64,000 bases of DNA from an uncultured Erythrobacter sp. (GTDB taxonomy: Bacteria; Pseudomonadota; Alphaproteobacteria; Sphingomonadales; Sphingomonadaceae), in contig CANMOQ010000001.1 in assembly GCA_947499505.1 (NCBI GenBank), forward strand, positions 1,377,144 to 1,441,143. Direction: 5' to 3'. The notes beneath the pieces were generated by a model, which was not told where the DNA came from, ran no database searches, and was given only the letters and a program-made list of their open reading frames with translations. Positions 1 through 8,501 of this stretch are shown piece after piece (within the stretch, counting starts at the first letter, position 1; every line of letters starts with the position of its first letter). Position numbers and translations under genes: made by a program.

Positions 1-185
1 TGGCCGACCCAGAACCGACCCTCGTGCGTCTCAGTTCTCAGCCGCCGGTTCCGCAGCAGGAATTGTGGGTGCTGACCCATCCCGACCTCAGGCAGACACC
101 GCGCATCCGCGCCGTGATGGAATTCATCATCAATGCCGTCAACGCAAAGCGCGCCCTTATCCTCGGCCAGACCCGCGAGGTCTGA
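1..185 (+). CDS. LysR-family transcriptional regulator, C-terminal end (partial)
   Basis: The frame starting at base 3 is open from the window edge to a TGA at 183-185. It reads a tail containing LWVLTHPDLRQTPRIRAVMEF, close to the usual end of the LysR effector-binding domain (the 'LWxLTHPDLRxTARVRxFxDF' pattern common in alphaproteobacterial members). The DNA-binding helix-turn-helix lies outside the window, so the target cannot be judged. It converges on the AbgT-type transporter gene, whose stop is 11 bases away, so the regulator does not share a promoter with it. The family call rests on this C-terminal pattern alone. Confidence 0.7.
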   Translation, partial: ADPEPTLVRLSSQPPVPQQELWVLTHPDLRQTPRIRAVMEFIINAVNAKRALILGQTREV

Positions 186-196
186 TCACGCGCGAC

Positions 197-1798
197 CTAC
201 GGCGCGTAGAAGGTGGGCGAACCCGGCCCCACTGGCAGACCAAACACAAAGGTCCAAAGGTAGAAAAATACCGACCAGAACGCGATGAAGAACATCGAAT
301 AGGGCAGCATCATCGCAATCATCGTACCCACGCCCAGATCGCTCTTATACCGCGTTGCCCAGGCCAGGATTAGCCCGAAATAGCTCATCATCGGGGTGAT
401 GATATTGGTGGTGCTGTCACCGATCCGGTAGGCCGCCTGGATCACTTCGGGTGAATATCCCACCAGCATCAACATCGGCACAAATATAGGCGCAGTCACG
501 GCCCATTGCGCAGAGGCCGAGCCAAGCGACAGGTTAATCACCGCGCACAGCAGAATGAACATGAAGAAGATGCTGGGCCCGGTCATCCCGGTCTCAACCA
601 GGAAATTCGCGCCGGTCACCGCTGTGATCGCGCCCAAATTGGTCCAGCCAAAGAAGGCAACAAATTGCGCGGCAAAGAACACCAGCACGATGTAAAGGCC
701 GAGCGAGGAAAGCGCAGCGGCCATCGCGTCGATAATGTCGCGGTCGGTCTTCATCGTCCCAACCGCGCGGCCATAGGCATAGCCGAGCGCGACGAAGAAG
801 ATCAGGATCCATACGACGAAGCCGTCGAAAAATGGGCTGTCGATCCGGTCACCATCGTCGGGATTACGCAGCACGCCCCAATCCGGCAGCAGCGTGAGCG
901 CCATCAGGCCCAGCACGCCGAGCAGCGCCAGGCCCGCCCAGCGAAGGCCCTTGCGCTCATCATCGCTGACCTGCTCCATCATCCGATCATCCAAGATCGT
1001 CGGATCAGCCAGCGAGGAATCATATTTGCCGAGCTTCGGCTCGACGATGTAGATCGTAACCAGCGAGCCGATCAGCGTGATGAGGACCGTAGAGGCCATC
1101 ATGAAATACCAATTGGCCGTAGCCACCACAGTGTAATCAGGGGCGATCAGACGGGCGGCCTCTTGCGTGATGCCCGCCAGCAATGGATCGATCGTGCCGA
1201 TCAGCAGATTCGCGCTGTAGCCGCCGGACACCCCGGCAAAGGCGGCGGCCATTCCGGCCAGCGGATGGCGCCCCAACGCATAGAAGATCGCGCCAGCAAG
1301 CGGGATCAGGACCACATAACCGACTTCAGAAGCGGTGTTGGAAACGATGCCAGCAAACACGATCGCGACCGTCACCAGCTTTGGCGGGGCATTGAGCACC
1401 ATGCTGCGCACGGCGGCCGACAGCAGGCCGGATTTCTCCGCCACCCCGACGCCCAGCATCGCGACCAGCACCACGCCCAGCGGGGCAAAGCCGGTGAAAT
1501 TGTCGACCAGGCCGGTAAAGATGCGGCGGATCCCATCGCCGTCCATCAGGCTGACCGCGCGGATCATCCCATCCTCGGCCACACCTTTTGCGCCGAGCGG
1601 ACGCGGATCTTCCACCGCGACCCCCATCCAGCCGAGCAGGCCAGACAGCAGCACAATCCCAAGCGCCAGCACAGCAAACAAAGTGACCGGGTGCGGCAGC
1701 AGATTGCCGAGCCATTCGACCCCATCAAGAAAACGGGTGAAGGCGTTGCGCTTTGCGGGCTGTTCACCCCCTATTGCTGGCTGCTGGCCTTCGGCCAT
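197..1798 (-). CDS. AbgT-family transporter (p-aminobenzoyl-glutamate type)
   Basis: A 533-residue polytopic inner-membrane protein with the length and sequence character of the AbgT family. Characterised members import p-aminobenzoyl-glutamate or export sulfonamides and antimetabolites using the proton gradient. Visible features are a hydrophobic N-terminal segment (GNLLPHPVTLFAVLALGIVL), the stretch GFAPLGVVLVAMLGVGVAEKSG typical of the family, and a late STTNIITPMMSYFGLIL segment resembling the substrate hairpin. An upstream in-frame start exists 11 codons earlier, but GGGAGTG lies about 5 bases before the ATG at 1798, which I chose. It converges with the LysR fragment. The substrate is not predictable from sequence. 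Confidence 0.88.
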   Translation of the reverse strand: MAEGQQPAIGGEQPAKRNAFTRFLDGVEWLGNLLPHPVTLFAVLALGIVLLSGLLGWMGVAVEDPRPLGAKGVAEDGMIRAVSLMDGDGIRRIFTGLVDNFTGFAPLGVVLVAMLGVGVAEKSGLLSAAVRSMVLNAPPKLVTVAIVFAGIVSNTASEVGYVVLIPLAGAIFYALGRHPLAGMAAAFAGVSGGYSANLLIGTIDPLLAGITQEAARLIAPDYTVVATANWYFMMASTVLITLIGSLVTIYIVEPKLGKYDSSLADPTILDDRMMEQVSDDERKGLRWAGLALLGVLGLMALTLLPDWGVLRNPDDGDRIDSPFFDGFVVWILIFFVALGYAYGRAVGTMKTDRDIIDAMAAALSSLGLYIVLVFFAAQFVAFFGWTNLGAITAVTGANFLVETGMTGPSIFFMFILLCAVINLSLGSASAQWAVTAPIFVPMLMLVGYSPEVIQAAYRIGDSTTNIITPMMSYFGLILAWATRYKSDLGVGTMIAMMLPYSMFFIAFWSVFFYLWTFVFGLPVGPGSPTFYAP

Positions 1799-2135
1799 AT
1801 GTATCACTCCCGTAACGCTTGATTGCCCCAAGCTAACTAAACAAAGATGAACGCCGGGTGGTTCCCCGTGCCTTCATTTTAGTGGGTCAAAATCTGTTCG
1901 TTTTCATGGTCTCAGAGCGATCGAAGCAGCCTGAATTTCAGCTTTCTACTGAGCACCTTGAGAGACAGTTCAACAAACCATTTTTCGATTTTGACTATCG
2001 GAATCAAGAAAGATCACGCGTCGAAAATAAAAATCGTTCAACTTGAGAATAGTTATTTTAAAATCAAAAATTGACAATATTTATATGGAAAATATCAATT
2101 CAATTCTGATTTTCTAAATTGATGGAGTAATAATT
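1799..2135. other. AT-rich intergenic region before an unfamiliar gene
   Basis: 337 bases between the transporter start and the next gene. The second half is strikingly AT-rich (runs such as AAAATCAAAAATTGACAATA), unlike the GC-rich surroundings. A 62-codon open frame at 1858-2046 has no recognisable content and no ribosome-binding site, so I do not call it a gene. A candidate sigma-70 promoter lies at 2071-2098. The base composition suggests that this stretch arrived together with the following gene. Confidence 0.6.
2071..2098 (+). promoter_or_regulatory. candidate sigma-70 promoter
   Basis: A perfect -35 box TTGACA (2071-2076) is followed after 16 bases by TATCAA (2093-2098), a 4/6 match to the -10 consensus. 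It lies about 40 bases upstream of the TTG start at 2136, within AT-rich DNA. In such AT-rich sequence a match of this quality can arise by chance. Confidence 0.4.
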
Positions 2136-2972
2136 TTGTCGAAGAGAACGAGAACCCTTGAAGAACCAAAAAAATTTCCGTTGAAACTGAGGTTCCAGGG
2201 TGAAGTCGCAGATCAAAGAGGCGTAGATCTATACGATGGCGCAACATCACTGTATGGGTTCGCACAGGCCCTTCAGATTGCCGTTCACGCATACATGTCT
2301 AATGAAATCGTGTCTCGTGCCACAGCGATCAAGCAAGCACAGATGTACATGGGAGCACCAAAGCGCGGAAGCGTGTTGGTAGGTATGGTTGCCATGATCG
2401 AGGCTTACCCAGTTACAGCAGCCCTAACCGGCGCAGCTTTCTATGAATTTCTGAAGTATTCACTCTCAAAGGCTGTGGGGTATGTCGTCCCAAAACCGGA
2501 GAGCCCGTCGGTCCAGAAAATTGCCCTAAGTGCCGATGAGACTTTCTTCGATCAGCTCGCGGAAACATTAGAAGGTAGCTTGCAACGTGCCCATCGAGCG
2601 ATTGATCATGGTGTGCCATCAATTCAACTTGAGCGTCCGCGAGCCCCATTAGTAACATTCAATCAAGAGACTAGTGAGTGGGTGAACACCAGAGATGAAG
2701 ACCCAGATATTGTAGAACTCACAGGAAATATAACAAGATACAACTCTATAAGCGGGAATGGGCGCGCGTTCGTCAGGGAGCTCAAGAAAGTTTTGCCGTT
2801 CCGTAAGAGTTCTTCCTTTCCTGAGCACAAACGAGGCTTACTCACACGGTCCTTGCACGGCGACAATGTCGCGGCAGCGAAAGACTTGAAATTCTGGGCA
2901 TCAAAAATTGAGTCTGCAAACGGCGCAGCCAAGCGCTTAATCTTGGCAGATATTGCGCAAAGGTCCCCATGA
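2136..2972 (+). CDS. hypothetical protein in AT-rich islet (possibly DUF7946-like)
   Basis: A 278-residue protein starting at TTG, with GGAG at 2124-2127 in good position. The N-terminal half contains 'GEVADQRGVDLYDGATSLYGFAQAL' followed by a conserved-looking 'GAPKRGSVLVGMV' and a hydrophobic stretch (YPVTAALTGAAFYEFLKYSL). The pattern D-x-x-Y-D-G-x-x-S-L-x-G-F-A ... P-x-x-G-S resembles a widespread group of uncharacterised proteins that I believe is catalogued as DUF7946; this is recall, not a search result. The C-terminal half is charged and unfamiliar. Codon use and GC are lower than in the neighbours, and the stop abuts the uvrC stop with no gap, both suggesting recent acquisition. Function unknown; a defence or element-borne role is only a guess. 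Confidence 0.65.
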   Translation: MSKRTRTLEEPKKFPLKLRFQGEVADQRGVDLYDGATSLYGFAQALQIAVHAYMSNEIVSRATAIKQAQMYMGAPKRGSVLVGMVAMIEAYPVTAALTGAAFYEFLKYSLSKAVGYVVPKPESPSVQKIALSADETFFDQLAETLEGSLQRAHRAIDHGVPSIQLERPRAPLVTFNQETSEWVNTRDEDPDIVELTGNITRYNSISGNGRAFVRELKKVLPFRKSSSFPEHKRGLLTRSLHGDNVAAAKDLKFWASKIESANGAAKRLILADIAQRSP

Positions 2973-4922
2973 TCACCCACCCGCGTGGTAGAAATCATAG
3001 ATCGTCTGCGCCACCGCATCGCTGACGCCGGGTGCGCGTTGGAGGTCTTGCAGCGAGGCTGCCCGCACCTTGCTGGCCGTGCCGAAGTGCAGCAGCAGCG
3101 CGCGCTTTCTTGCAGGGCCAATGCCGGGGATTTCGTCCAAAGGGCTCGCCGTGATCGCTTTGGACCGCTTCGCGCGGTGCGCGCCAATGGCATAACGGTG
3201 CACCTCGTCGCGCAGGTTTTGCAAATGGTATAGCACCGGCGAGTTGGTCGGCAGCATCTTCTCGCGCCCGTCGGGGAAGTGGAACACCTCGCGCCCTTCG
3301 CGGCCGTGATGCGGACCCTTGGCGATTGCGATCACAGCCAGGTCTTCAATGCCGAGCTCACCCAGCACTCCCTGCACGCTCGACATCTGCCCTTTGCCGC
3401 CATCCAGCAGGACGAGATCAGGCCAAACGCCTTCGCGCTCCCGGTCTGGGTCGTCCTTCATCGCGCGCGTGAACCTTCGCTCCATCACCTCGCGCATCAT
3501 CGCGTAATCATCATTGGTCTGAGCGGACTTGATGTTGAACTTGCGATATTGCGACTTTTCAAAGCCTTCCGGTCCGGCCACCACCATCGCGCCGACCGCC
3601 TTTGTGCCCTGAATATGGCTGTTGTCGTAGATCTCCACCCGCTGAGGCGGAGCATCGAGTTCCAGGAATTCGGCCATTTCGCGATTGGTCTTGGCCCGCG
3701 TGCCGGTCTCGGCCAGCCGACGCTCCAGTGCCTCAACGGCATTGCGGCTCGCCTGCTCCATCAGCTTGCGCCGGTCGCCGCGTTGCGGGACAGAGAGCGC
3801 GACCTTCTTGTCGGCCACTTCGGACAGCGCCGCTTCGATCAGCTCGCTTTCCAGCAGCTCCCGGTCGACCAGGATCATCGGCGGCGGCGGCACTTCCTCA
3901 TAGAATTGCAGGATGACATTGGAGAGGATCTGATCCTCCTCAACGCCCTTCGTATGCGTCGGGAAGAACGCGCGGTGCCCCCAATTCTGCCCGCCGCGAA
4001 TAAAGAAGGCCTGGATGCCGACCTGCCCGCCCTTCGCGTGGAGCGCGAAGACGTCCGCATCGCCTACACCGCTGGCGTTGATCGCCTGTGACCCTTGAAT
4101 GAAGGTCGCCGCGCGCAAACGGTCGCGCAGGATCGCGGCGGTCTCAAAATCGAGCTCCTCCGCCGCCTTCGCCATCTGCTTTTCCAGGTCCTGCTGAACT
4201 TGCCCAGATTTGCCCGCGAGGAAGTTCTTCGCCTGATCGACGAGCTTGTCATAATCGGGCTCGCTGATCCGGCCGACGCAGGGCGCAGAGCAGCGCTTGA
4301 TCTGATACAGCAGGCATGGCCGGTCGCGGTTCTTGAAGAAGCTGTCGGTGCAAGACCGCAGCAGGAACAGCTTTTGCAGCGCATTGAGCGTCGTATTCAC
4401 ACTGCCCGCGCTGGCGAACGGTCCGTAATAATTGCCCTTCGCCTTGCGCGCGCCGCGATGCTTGTGGATGCGCGGAAACTCATGATCGCTGCGCAGCAGG
4501 ATGAAGGGAAAGCTCTTATCATCGCGCAGCAGCACGTTGAACGGCGGGCGAAACCGCTTGATCAGTTGCGCCTCCAGCAGCAGCGCCTCAGCCTCGGAAT
4601 TGGTGGTGATGATCTCCATCGCGCGGCATTGGCTGACCATGCGTTGCAGCCGGCCAGAGAGGCCATTGACCTGAGTGTAATTCGCGACCCTCGCTTTCAG
4701 ACTGCGCGCCTTGCCCACATACAGCACATCGCCGCGCGTATCGAGCATGCGGTACACGCCGGGGACCGGTTTCAGCGTCTTCACCGTATCCCGGATCGCG
4801 GTGACGCCAGCCTCCAGATTCGGCTGCGCACTCGCGACGGTATAGGCCGCCCGCTCTTCATTAAAGCGGTCTGCCCCGTGGGGATTGTCAGAGGTGCCAG
4901 CAGGTGTCCGGGCCATGCCCAT
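2973..4922 (-). CDS. uvrC: excinuclease ABC subunit C
   Basis: UvrC makes the 3' and 5' incisions around UvrAB-marked lesions in nucleotide excision repair. The roughly 649-residue product shows, in order, a GIY-YIG nuclease domain (GVY near residue 55 and YVG near 68), a Cys-containing region (CLLYQIKRCSAPCVG), a UVR motif (EELDFETAAILRDRL), the RNase H-like endonuclease region (VEIYDNSHIQGTKAVG) and a C-terminal helix-hairpin-helix (IPGIGPARKRALLLHFG). The frame is open further upstream to 5165, but that part overlaps the divergent flavoprotein gene and reads as low-complexity sequence. I therefore chose the ATG at 4922; a second ATG at 4916 is equally possible, and neither has a clear Shine-Dalgarno. 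Intact and of normal length. Confidence 0.95.
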   Translation of the reverse strand: MGMARTPAGTSDNPHGADRFNEERAAYTVASAQPNLEAGVTAIRDTVKTLKPVPGVYRMLDTRGDVLYVGKARSLKARVANYTQVNGLSGRLQRMVSQCRAMEIITTNSEAEALLLEAQLIKRFRPPFNVLLRDDKSFPFILLRSDHEFPRIHKHRGARKAKGNYYGPFASAGSVNTTLNALQKLFLLRSCTDSFFKNRDRPCLLYQIKRCSAPCVGRISEPDYDKLVDQAKNFLAGKSGQVQQDLEKQMAKAAEELDFETAAILRDRLRAATFIQGSQAINASGVGDADVFALHAKGGQVGIQAFFIRGGQNWGHRAFFPTHTKGVEEDQILSNVILQFYEEVPPPPMILVDRELLESELIEAALSEVADKKVALSVPQRGDRRKLMEQASRNAVEALERRLAETGTRAKTNREMAEFLELDAPPQRVEIYDNSHIQGTKAVGAMVVAGPEGFEKSQYRKFNIKSAQTNDDYAMMREVMERRFTRAMKDDPDREREGVWPDLVLLDGGKGQMSSVQGVLGELGIEDLAVIAIAKGPHHGREGREVFHFPDGREKMLPTNSPVLYHLQNLRDEVHRYAIGAHRAKRSKAITASPLDEIPGIGPARKRALLLHFGTASKVRAASLQDLQRAPGVSDAVAQTIYDFYHAGG

Positions 4923-4995
4923 CAAATAGGGATGGCGCGCCGGGGTTGGCAATGCGTGATTGGCATTGCTTGCACACCCGCCTATCGATGCGGCC

Positions 4996-6309
4996 ATGCA
5001 AGAATATGATGTGATCGTTCTGGGCGCGGGCGCCGCCGGGCTGATGTGCGCGGCAGAGGCGGGCAAGCGCGGCAAACGCGTGGCTGTGCTGGAAAAGGCG
5101 AACGCGCCGGGCAAGAAGATCCTGATTTCAGGCGGCGGGCGCTGCAATTTCACCAATTCGCGCACAACAGCGGCGAATTACCTCTCGGCCAATCCGCATT
5201 TCGCGAAATCCGCGCTCAGCCGGTACACGCCGCAGGATTTTATCGATCTGGTGAACAGCCATGGCATTGCCTGGCACGAGAAGACGCTGGGGCAATTGTT
5301 CTGCGATGGCTCCGCCAAGCAGATCGTGGAAATGCTGCTCGATGAATGCGGCAAAGCGGCACAGCACGGCGGGCAAGTTGATGTGCTGTGCGATGCGTAT
5401 GTCAGCGATGTGGTGAGAGTGTCTTTTGACGATGCCGGAGCCACCCGCGCCCTCCACCCTTCCACCCGGAGCCTACCGGACACTAATCCGGGTGGAAGGG
5501 TGGAGGGCGCGGGTGGCCAGCCAAACGAAGATAGTTACGAGTTTGCGGTCAAAGCAAACGGCCAGGCGATGCGCGCAAAGTCGCTGGTCGTGGCGACGGG
5601 CGGACCGTCGATCCCGAAAATGGGCGCGACCGACTATGCCTATGAGCTGGCGCGGCAATTTGGCCTGAAAGTCGTGGAGCCGCGTCCTGCCCTCGTCCCG
5701 CTGACACTGGGCGGTGAGGACGTATTGTTCCGCGAACTATCCGGTGTGTCAGCGCCGGTGACCGCGCGCACTGGCGTCAAAAAGTCAAAGGTCGAATTCG
5801 AAGAGGCAGCGCTGTTCACTCACCGCGGCCTGTCCGGCCCTGCGATCCTGCAAGTCTCATCCTATTGGAAACATGGCGAGGAAATCGGGATCGAATTCCT
5901 GCCAGCGATTGACGACAATTGGCTGGTCGATCTGAAGGCCCAGAACCCGCGAACCACCATCCGCAGCGCCCTTCGCGAACACTTGCCCGCCCGCCTGGCC
6001 GATGCGCTGGCTGAGCGCCTCAAGATTGAACGTGAATTTGGCAATGTGCCCGACAAAGTTCTGCAAGAGGCTCAGCGCAAACTCGCCGATTGGCGCTTCA
6101 CCCCCAACGGCACCGAAGGGTTCGCAAAAGCCGAGGTGACGATAGGCGGCGTTGCGACAAACGAGCTTTCCTCCAAGACGCTAGAGGCGAAGAACGTGCC
6201 CGGATTGTATTTCATCGGCGAGGCGGTGGATGTGACCGGCTGGCTCGGCGGGTACAATTTCCAATGGGCCTGGGCCAGCGGCGTAGCCTGTGCAGCAGCG
6301 TTAGCGTAG
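4996..6309 (+). CDS. BaiN/RdsA-family NAD(P)/FAD-dependent oxidoreductase with in-frame palindromic insert
   Basis: A 437-residue flavoprotein of the HI0933/BaiN type: N-terminal FAD site VIVLGAGAAGLMCAAEAG, then the signature GKKILISGGGRCNFTN, VVATGG with SIPKMGATDYAYELARQFG, and the C-terminal DVTGWLGGYNFQWAWASG that closes the FAD fold. The physiological substrate is unknown for most members. Residues 149-174 (bases 5440-5517) are encoded entirely by a 78-bp palindromic repeat element. They lie in the loop region before VVATGG, where family members normally have a short hairpin. Because 78 is a multiple of three and this reading direction has no stop, the frame survives. ATG 4996 is preferred over the TTG at 4960, since the flavin motif follows it immediately. 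Confidence 0.9.
   Translation: MQEYDVIVLGAGAAGLMCAAEAGKRGKRVAVLEKANAPGKKILISGGGRCNFTNSRTTAANYLSANPHFAKSALSRYTPQDFIDLVNSHGIAWHEKTLGQLFCDGSAKQIVEMLLDECGKAAQHGGQVDVLCDAYVSDVVRVSFDDAGATRALHPSTRSLPDTNPGGRVEGAGGQPNEDSYEFAVKANGQAMRAKSLVVATGGPSIPKMGATDYAYELARQFGLKVVEPRPALVPLTLGGEDVLFRELSGVSAPVTARTGVKKSKVEFEEAALFTHRGLSGPAILQVSSYWKHGEEIGIEFLPAIDDNWLVDLKAQNPRTTIRSALREHLPARLADALAERLKIEREFGNVPDKVLQEAQRKLADWRFTPNGTEGFAKAEVTIGGVATNELSSKTLEAKNVPGLYFIGEAVDVTGWLGGYNFQWAWASGVACAAALA
5440..5517. repeat. 78-bp palindromic element, copy 1 (inside coding sequence)
   Basis: Two perfect 31-base inverted arms (5440-5470 and 5487-5517, beginning GCCACCCGCGCCCTCCACCC) around a 16-base spacer. In the flavoprotein frame it reads ATRALHPSTR ... 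GGRVEGAGG, exactly 26 codons. The same architecture (31-16-31) occurs at 56106-56183 and 58063-58140. No obvious target-site duplication is visible. Confidence 0.95.
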
Positions 6310-6341
6310 GCACACGCAAAATGAAGATTAGAGGGGATTAC

Positions 6342-6773
6342 ATGTCACAAGTAAGTATCACGGCGGGACGCATTCTTCTGGGCCTGTATTTCCTGCTGCC
6401 CGGCCTGATGAAAGCTGCCGCGCCAGAGCAGACTATCGCTTACATGGAAAGCCACCAGATCGCTTTTGCCGCGCCACTGATGTGGTTTTCGGCTGCGGTA
6501 AACATTGTCGGAGGATTGCTACTTATCTCCGGTCGCCATGTGCGGCTCGTTGCCTATGGCTGTGTGATCTACGTCCTGCTCGTGAACTTCATGCTCCACG
6601 ATTTCTGGAGCATGGAAGAGGCGATGGTAGACCGAGAACGGCAGAATTTCGTCAAAAACCTGGGCATTCTCGCCGGATTGCTCGTGCTCGCGGGCTTCTC
6701 TCCAGCACGCGGCCTATCCCCGGCAGGATGGTGGCGCAGCGATAAGTCTGTCAGCGCTCAGCCCTTTACCTAG
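6342..6773 (+). CDS. DoxX-family membrane protein
   Basis: A 143-residue protein with four predicted membrane segments. The first reads ITAGRILLGLYFLLPGLMKAA, typical of the DoxX/SURF4-like superfamily (small inner-membrane proteins of uncertain, redox-associated function). GAGGGG lies 5 bases before the ATG at 6342, so this start is preferred over an in-frame ATG at 6321. It begins 32 bases after the flavoprotein gene on the same strand and could be co-transcribed with it. Family assigned from segment pattern and length. Confidence 0.75.
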   Translation: MSQVSITAGRILLGLYFLLPGLMKAAAPEQTIAYMESHQIAFAAPLMWFSAAVNIVGGLLLISGRHVRLVAYGCVIYVLLVNFMLHDFWSMEEAMVDRERQNFVKNLGILAGLLVLAGFSPARGLSPAGWWRSDKSVSAQPFT

Positions 6774-6926
6774 GGGCAAGACCTACCGCGCGCGTGAGCT
6801 TGTCTAGCGCCCGAAATGTCTATAGCGATTGCTCATAGAGCCTAAAAATAGGTCGAAGCCGCCTGAAATTGGGTAGGCCGTCCTCAAGCAGTGAAGCGGT
6901 AGGACAGATAAAAGCGGGAGAACACC

Positions 6927-8501
6927 TTGCGCCAATTGCAAGGCATGGATTCATCGTTCGTAGCGCTGGAATCGCCGAACTCGCCGATGCACATCGGCAG
7001 CGTGTTGATCTACAATCCGGCGACGGCGCCCGGCGGGTTCGTCCGCTTTAAAGACATCCTCAGCTTTATCGAAGGCCGGATGCAGCTCTCCAAAACCATG
7101 CGCCAGCGGCTCGTACGCGTGCCGTTTGACTTGGATTATCCATATTGGATCGAGGATCCCGATTTCGATCTGGAATATCACGTGCGCCACGTCGCCCTGC
7201 CCAAGCCCGGCGATTGGCGCCAGCTGTGCATTCAGGCCGCGCGCATTCACGCACGCCCGCTCGACCTCAATCGCCCGCCATGGGAATTCACCGTGGTCGA
7301 GGGGCTCGACAATGTTCGCGGCTATCCGCCCGGCTGCTTCGCCTTCGTCACGAAGGTGCATCACGCCGCGATTGACGGGATGAGCGGGATTGATTTGATG
7401 GAGGCGCTCCACACGATGACGCCCGATGTCGAGCCGCCGAAAAAGCCCGACACGTGGAAACCGGAAAAGGTGCCGGGCCCAGCAGAATTGCTCGGCAAAT
7501 CCTATATCAATGCGCTGCTCAACCCGCTGAAACAGGCCCAGGTCGCGGCGCAGTCCCTTCCCGGCGTGGCCAGCGCGATCAAGGGTCTGATCGCCCGCGA
7601 TTTCAAACTCAGCACCGACATGGTGCCCCCGCGCACCCGCTTTAACCGCTCCATATCGCCGCACCGTGTCGTCGAAGGATGCGCGTTCCCACTCGACAAA
7701 TTCAAGTCGATCCGCGCGCTTGTGCCCGATTCGAAGGTCAACGATGTAGCGATTGCGGTGATCGGCGGCGCGCTCCACAAATATCTCACATCCAAGGACG
7801 ACCTGCCTAAGTCGACAATGACGGCGATGGCGCCGATTTCCGTCCGCTCCAAGGATGAAAAGGGCGATATGGGCAATCAGGTCGCGGCTATGGTCGCCCC
7901 GCTGGGCACGCATATCGCCGATCCCAAAGAGCGGCTGGAATATGTCTACGGCCAGACCAGCAATTCCAAAGCCATGACGAACGCGCTGGGCGCGCGCACC
8001 ATGACCGAGGTGAGCAAGGTCAATCCGGCGCTCTATATGGCGCTGGGCGCGCAATTGTTCAGCCGGGTCAGCATCGCGCATAAGCTCGCCATGCCGTTCA
8101 ACACTATTGTTACCAACGTGCCCGGGCCGCCCGTGCATATCTATTCATCAGGCGCGCGGATGGAGAGCATGGCGCTCTCTCTCATTTGCCTGACCGAAGG
8201 CTTGGGTCTGGCCCATGTCGTGCAAAGCTACGTCGATGAGGCCTATATCAGCTTCACAGCCTGCCGCGACATCATGCCGGATCCAGAGTTTTACTCGCAA
8301 TGCCTGCAAGACAGCTATGACGAGCTGCTAGCGGCGGCATCCGCGGCTGGCAAACCGGCACCAAAGAAAAAGGCGACGACACGAGCGCCAGCAAAGAAGG
8401 CGCCAGCCAAAAAGACAGCGGCGAAACGAACGCCTGCAAAGAAAACGGCAACAAAAACAAAACGCAAAACACCACAAAAACGGGTTGGGAAAAAGACATA
8501 A
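6927..8501 (+). CDS. wax ester synthase / acyl-CoA:diacylglycerol acyltransferase (WS/DGAT) with lysine-rich tail
   Basis: WS/DGAT enzymes esterify fatty alcohols or diacylglycerol with acyl-CoA to make storage lipids at the membrane. The N-terminus MRQLQGMDSSFVALES and the catalytic HHAAIDG (residues 145-151) are diagnostic; NTIVTNVPGPP and the late conserved C-terminal segments are also present. The start is TTG, supported by GCGGGAG 6 bases upstream and by the family's usual 'MRQLSGLD' beginning. Unusually, the last 50 or so residues form a Lys/Ala/Pro/Thr-rich tail built of PAKK-like units, resembling a histone-H1-like or nucleic-acid/anion-binding tail, beyond the normal domain end. It overlaps the next gene by one base (TAATG), indicating translational coupling to a lipase-like hydrolase. 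Confidence 0.9.
   Translation: MRQLQGMDSSFVALESPNSPMHIGSVLIYNPATAPGGFVRFKDILSFIEGRMQLSKTMRQRLVRVPFDLDYPYWIEDPDFDLEYHVRHVALPKPGDWRQLCIQAARIHARPLDLNRPPWEFTVVEGLDNVRGYPPGCFAFVTKVHHAAIDGMSGIDLMEALHTMTPDVEPPKKPDTWKPEKVPGPAELLGKSYINALLNPLKQAQVAAQSLPGVASAIKGLIARDFKLSTDMVPPRTRFNRSISPHRVVEGCAFPLDKFKSIRALVPDSKVNDVAIAVIGGALHKYLTSKDDLPKSTMTAMAPISVRSKDEKGDMGNQVAAMVAPLGTHIADPKERLEYVYGQTSNSKAMTNALGARTMTEVSKVNPALYMALGAQLFSRVSIAHKLAMPFNTIVTNVPGPPVHIYSSGARMESMALSLICLTEGLGLAHVVQSYVDEAYISFTACRDIMPDPEFYSQCLQDSYDELLAAASAAGKPAPKKKATTRAPAKKAPAKKTAAKRTPAKKTATKTKRKTPQKRVGKKT

Noticed and set aside
506..1822. 438-codon + strand open frame opposite the AbgT-type gene
   Set aside because: Antisense shadow of a GC-rich gene: low-complexity Arg/His/Gln-rich translation, no ribosome-binding site and no recognisable domain.
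1858..2046. 62-codon open frame in the AT-rich intergenic region
   Set aside because: No ribosome-binding site, no similarity that I can recognise, and a length expected by chance.
4923..5165. Upstream extension of uvrC
   Set aside because: It overlaps the divergent flavoprotein gene and carries no conserved sequence; UvrC proteins normally start near the chosen site.
6951..8138. 395-codon minus-strand open frame within the WS/DGAT gene
   Set aside because: Antisense of a gene with clear HHAAIDG catalytic motif; the translation is Arg/His-rich with no domain.
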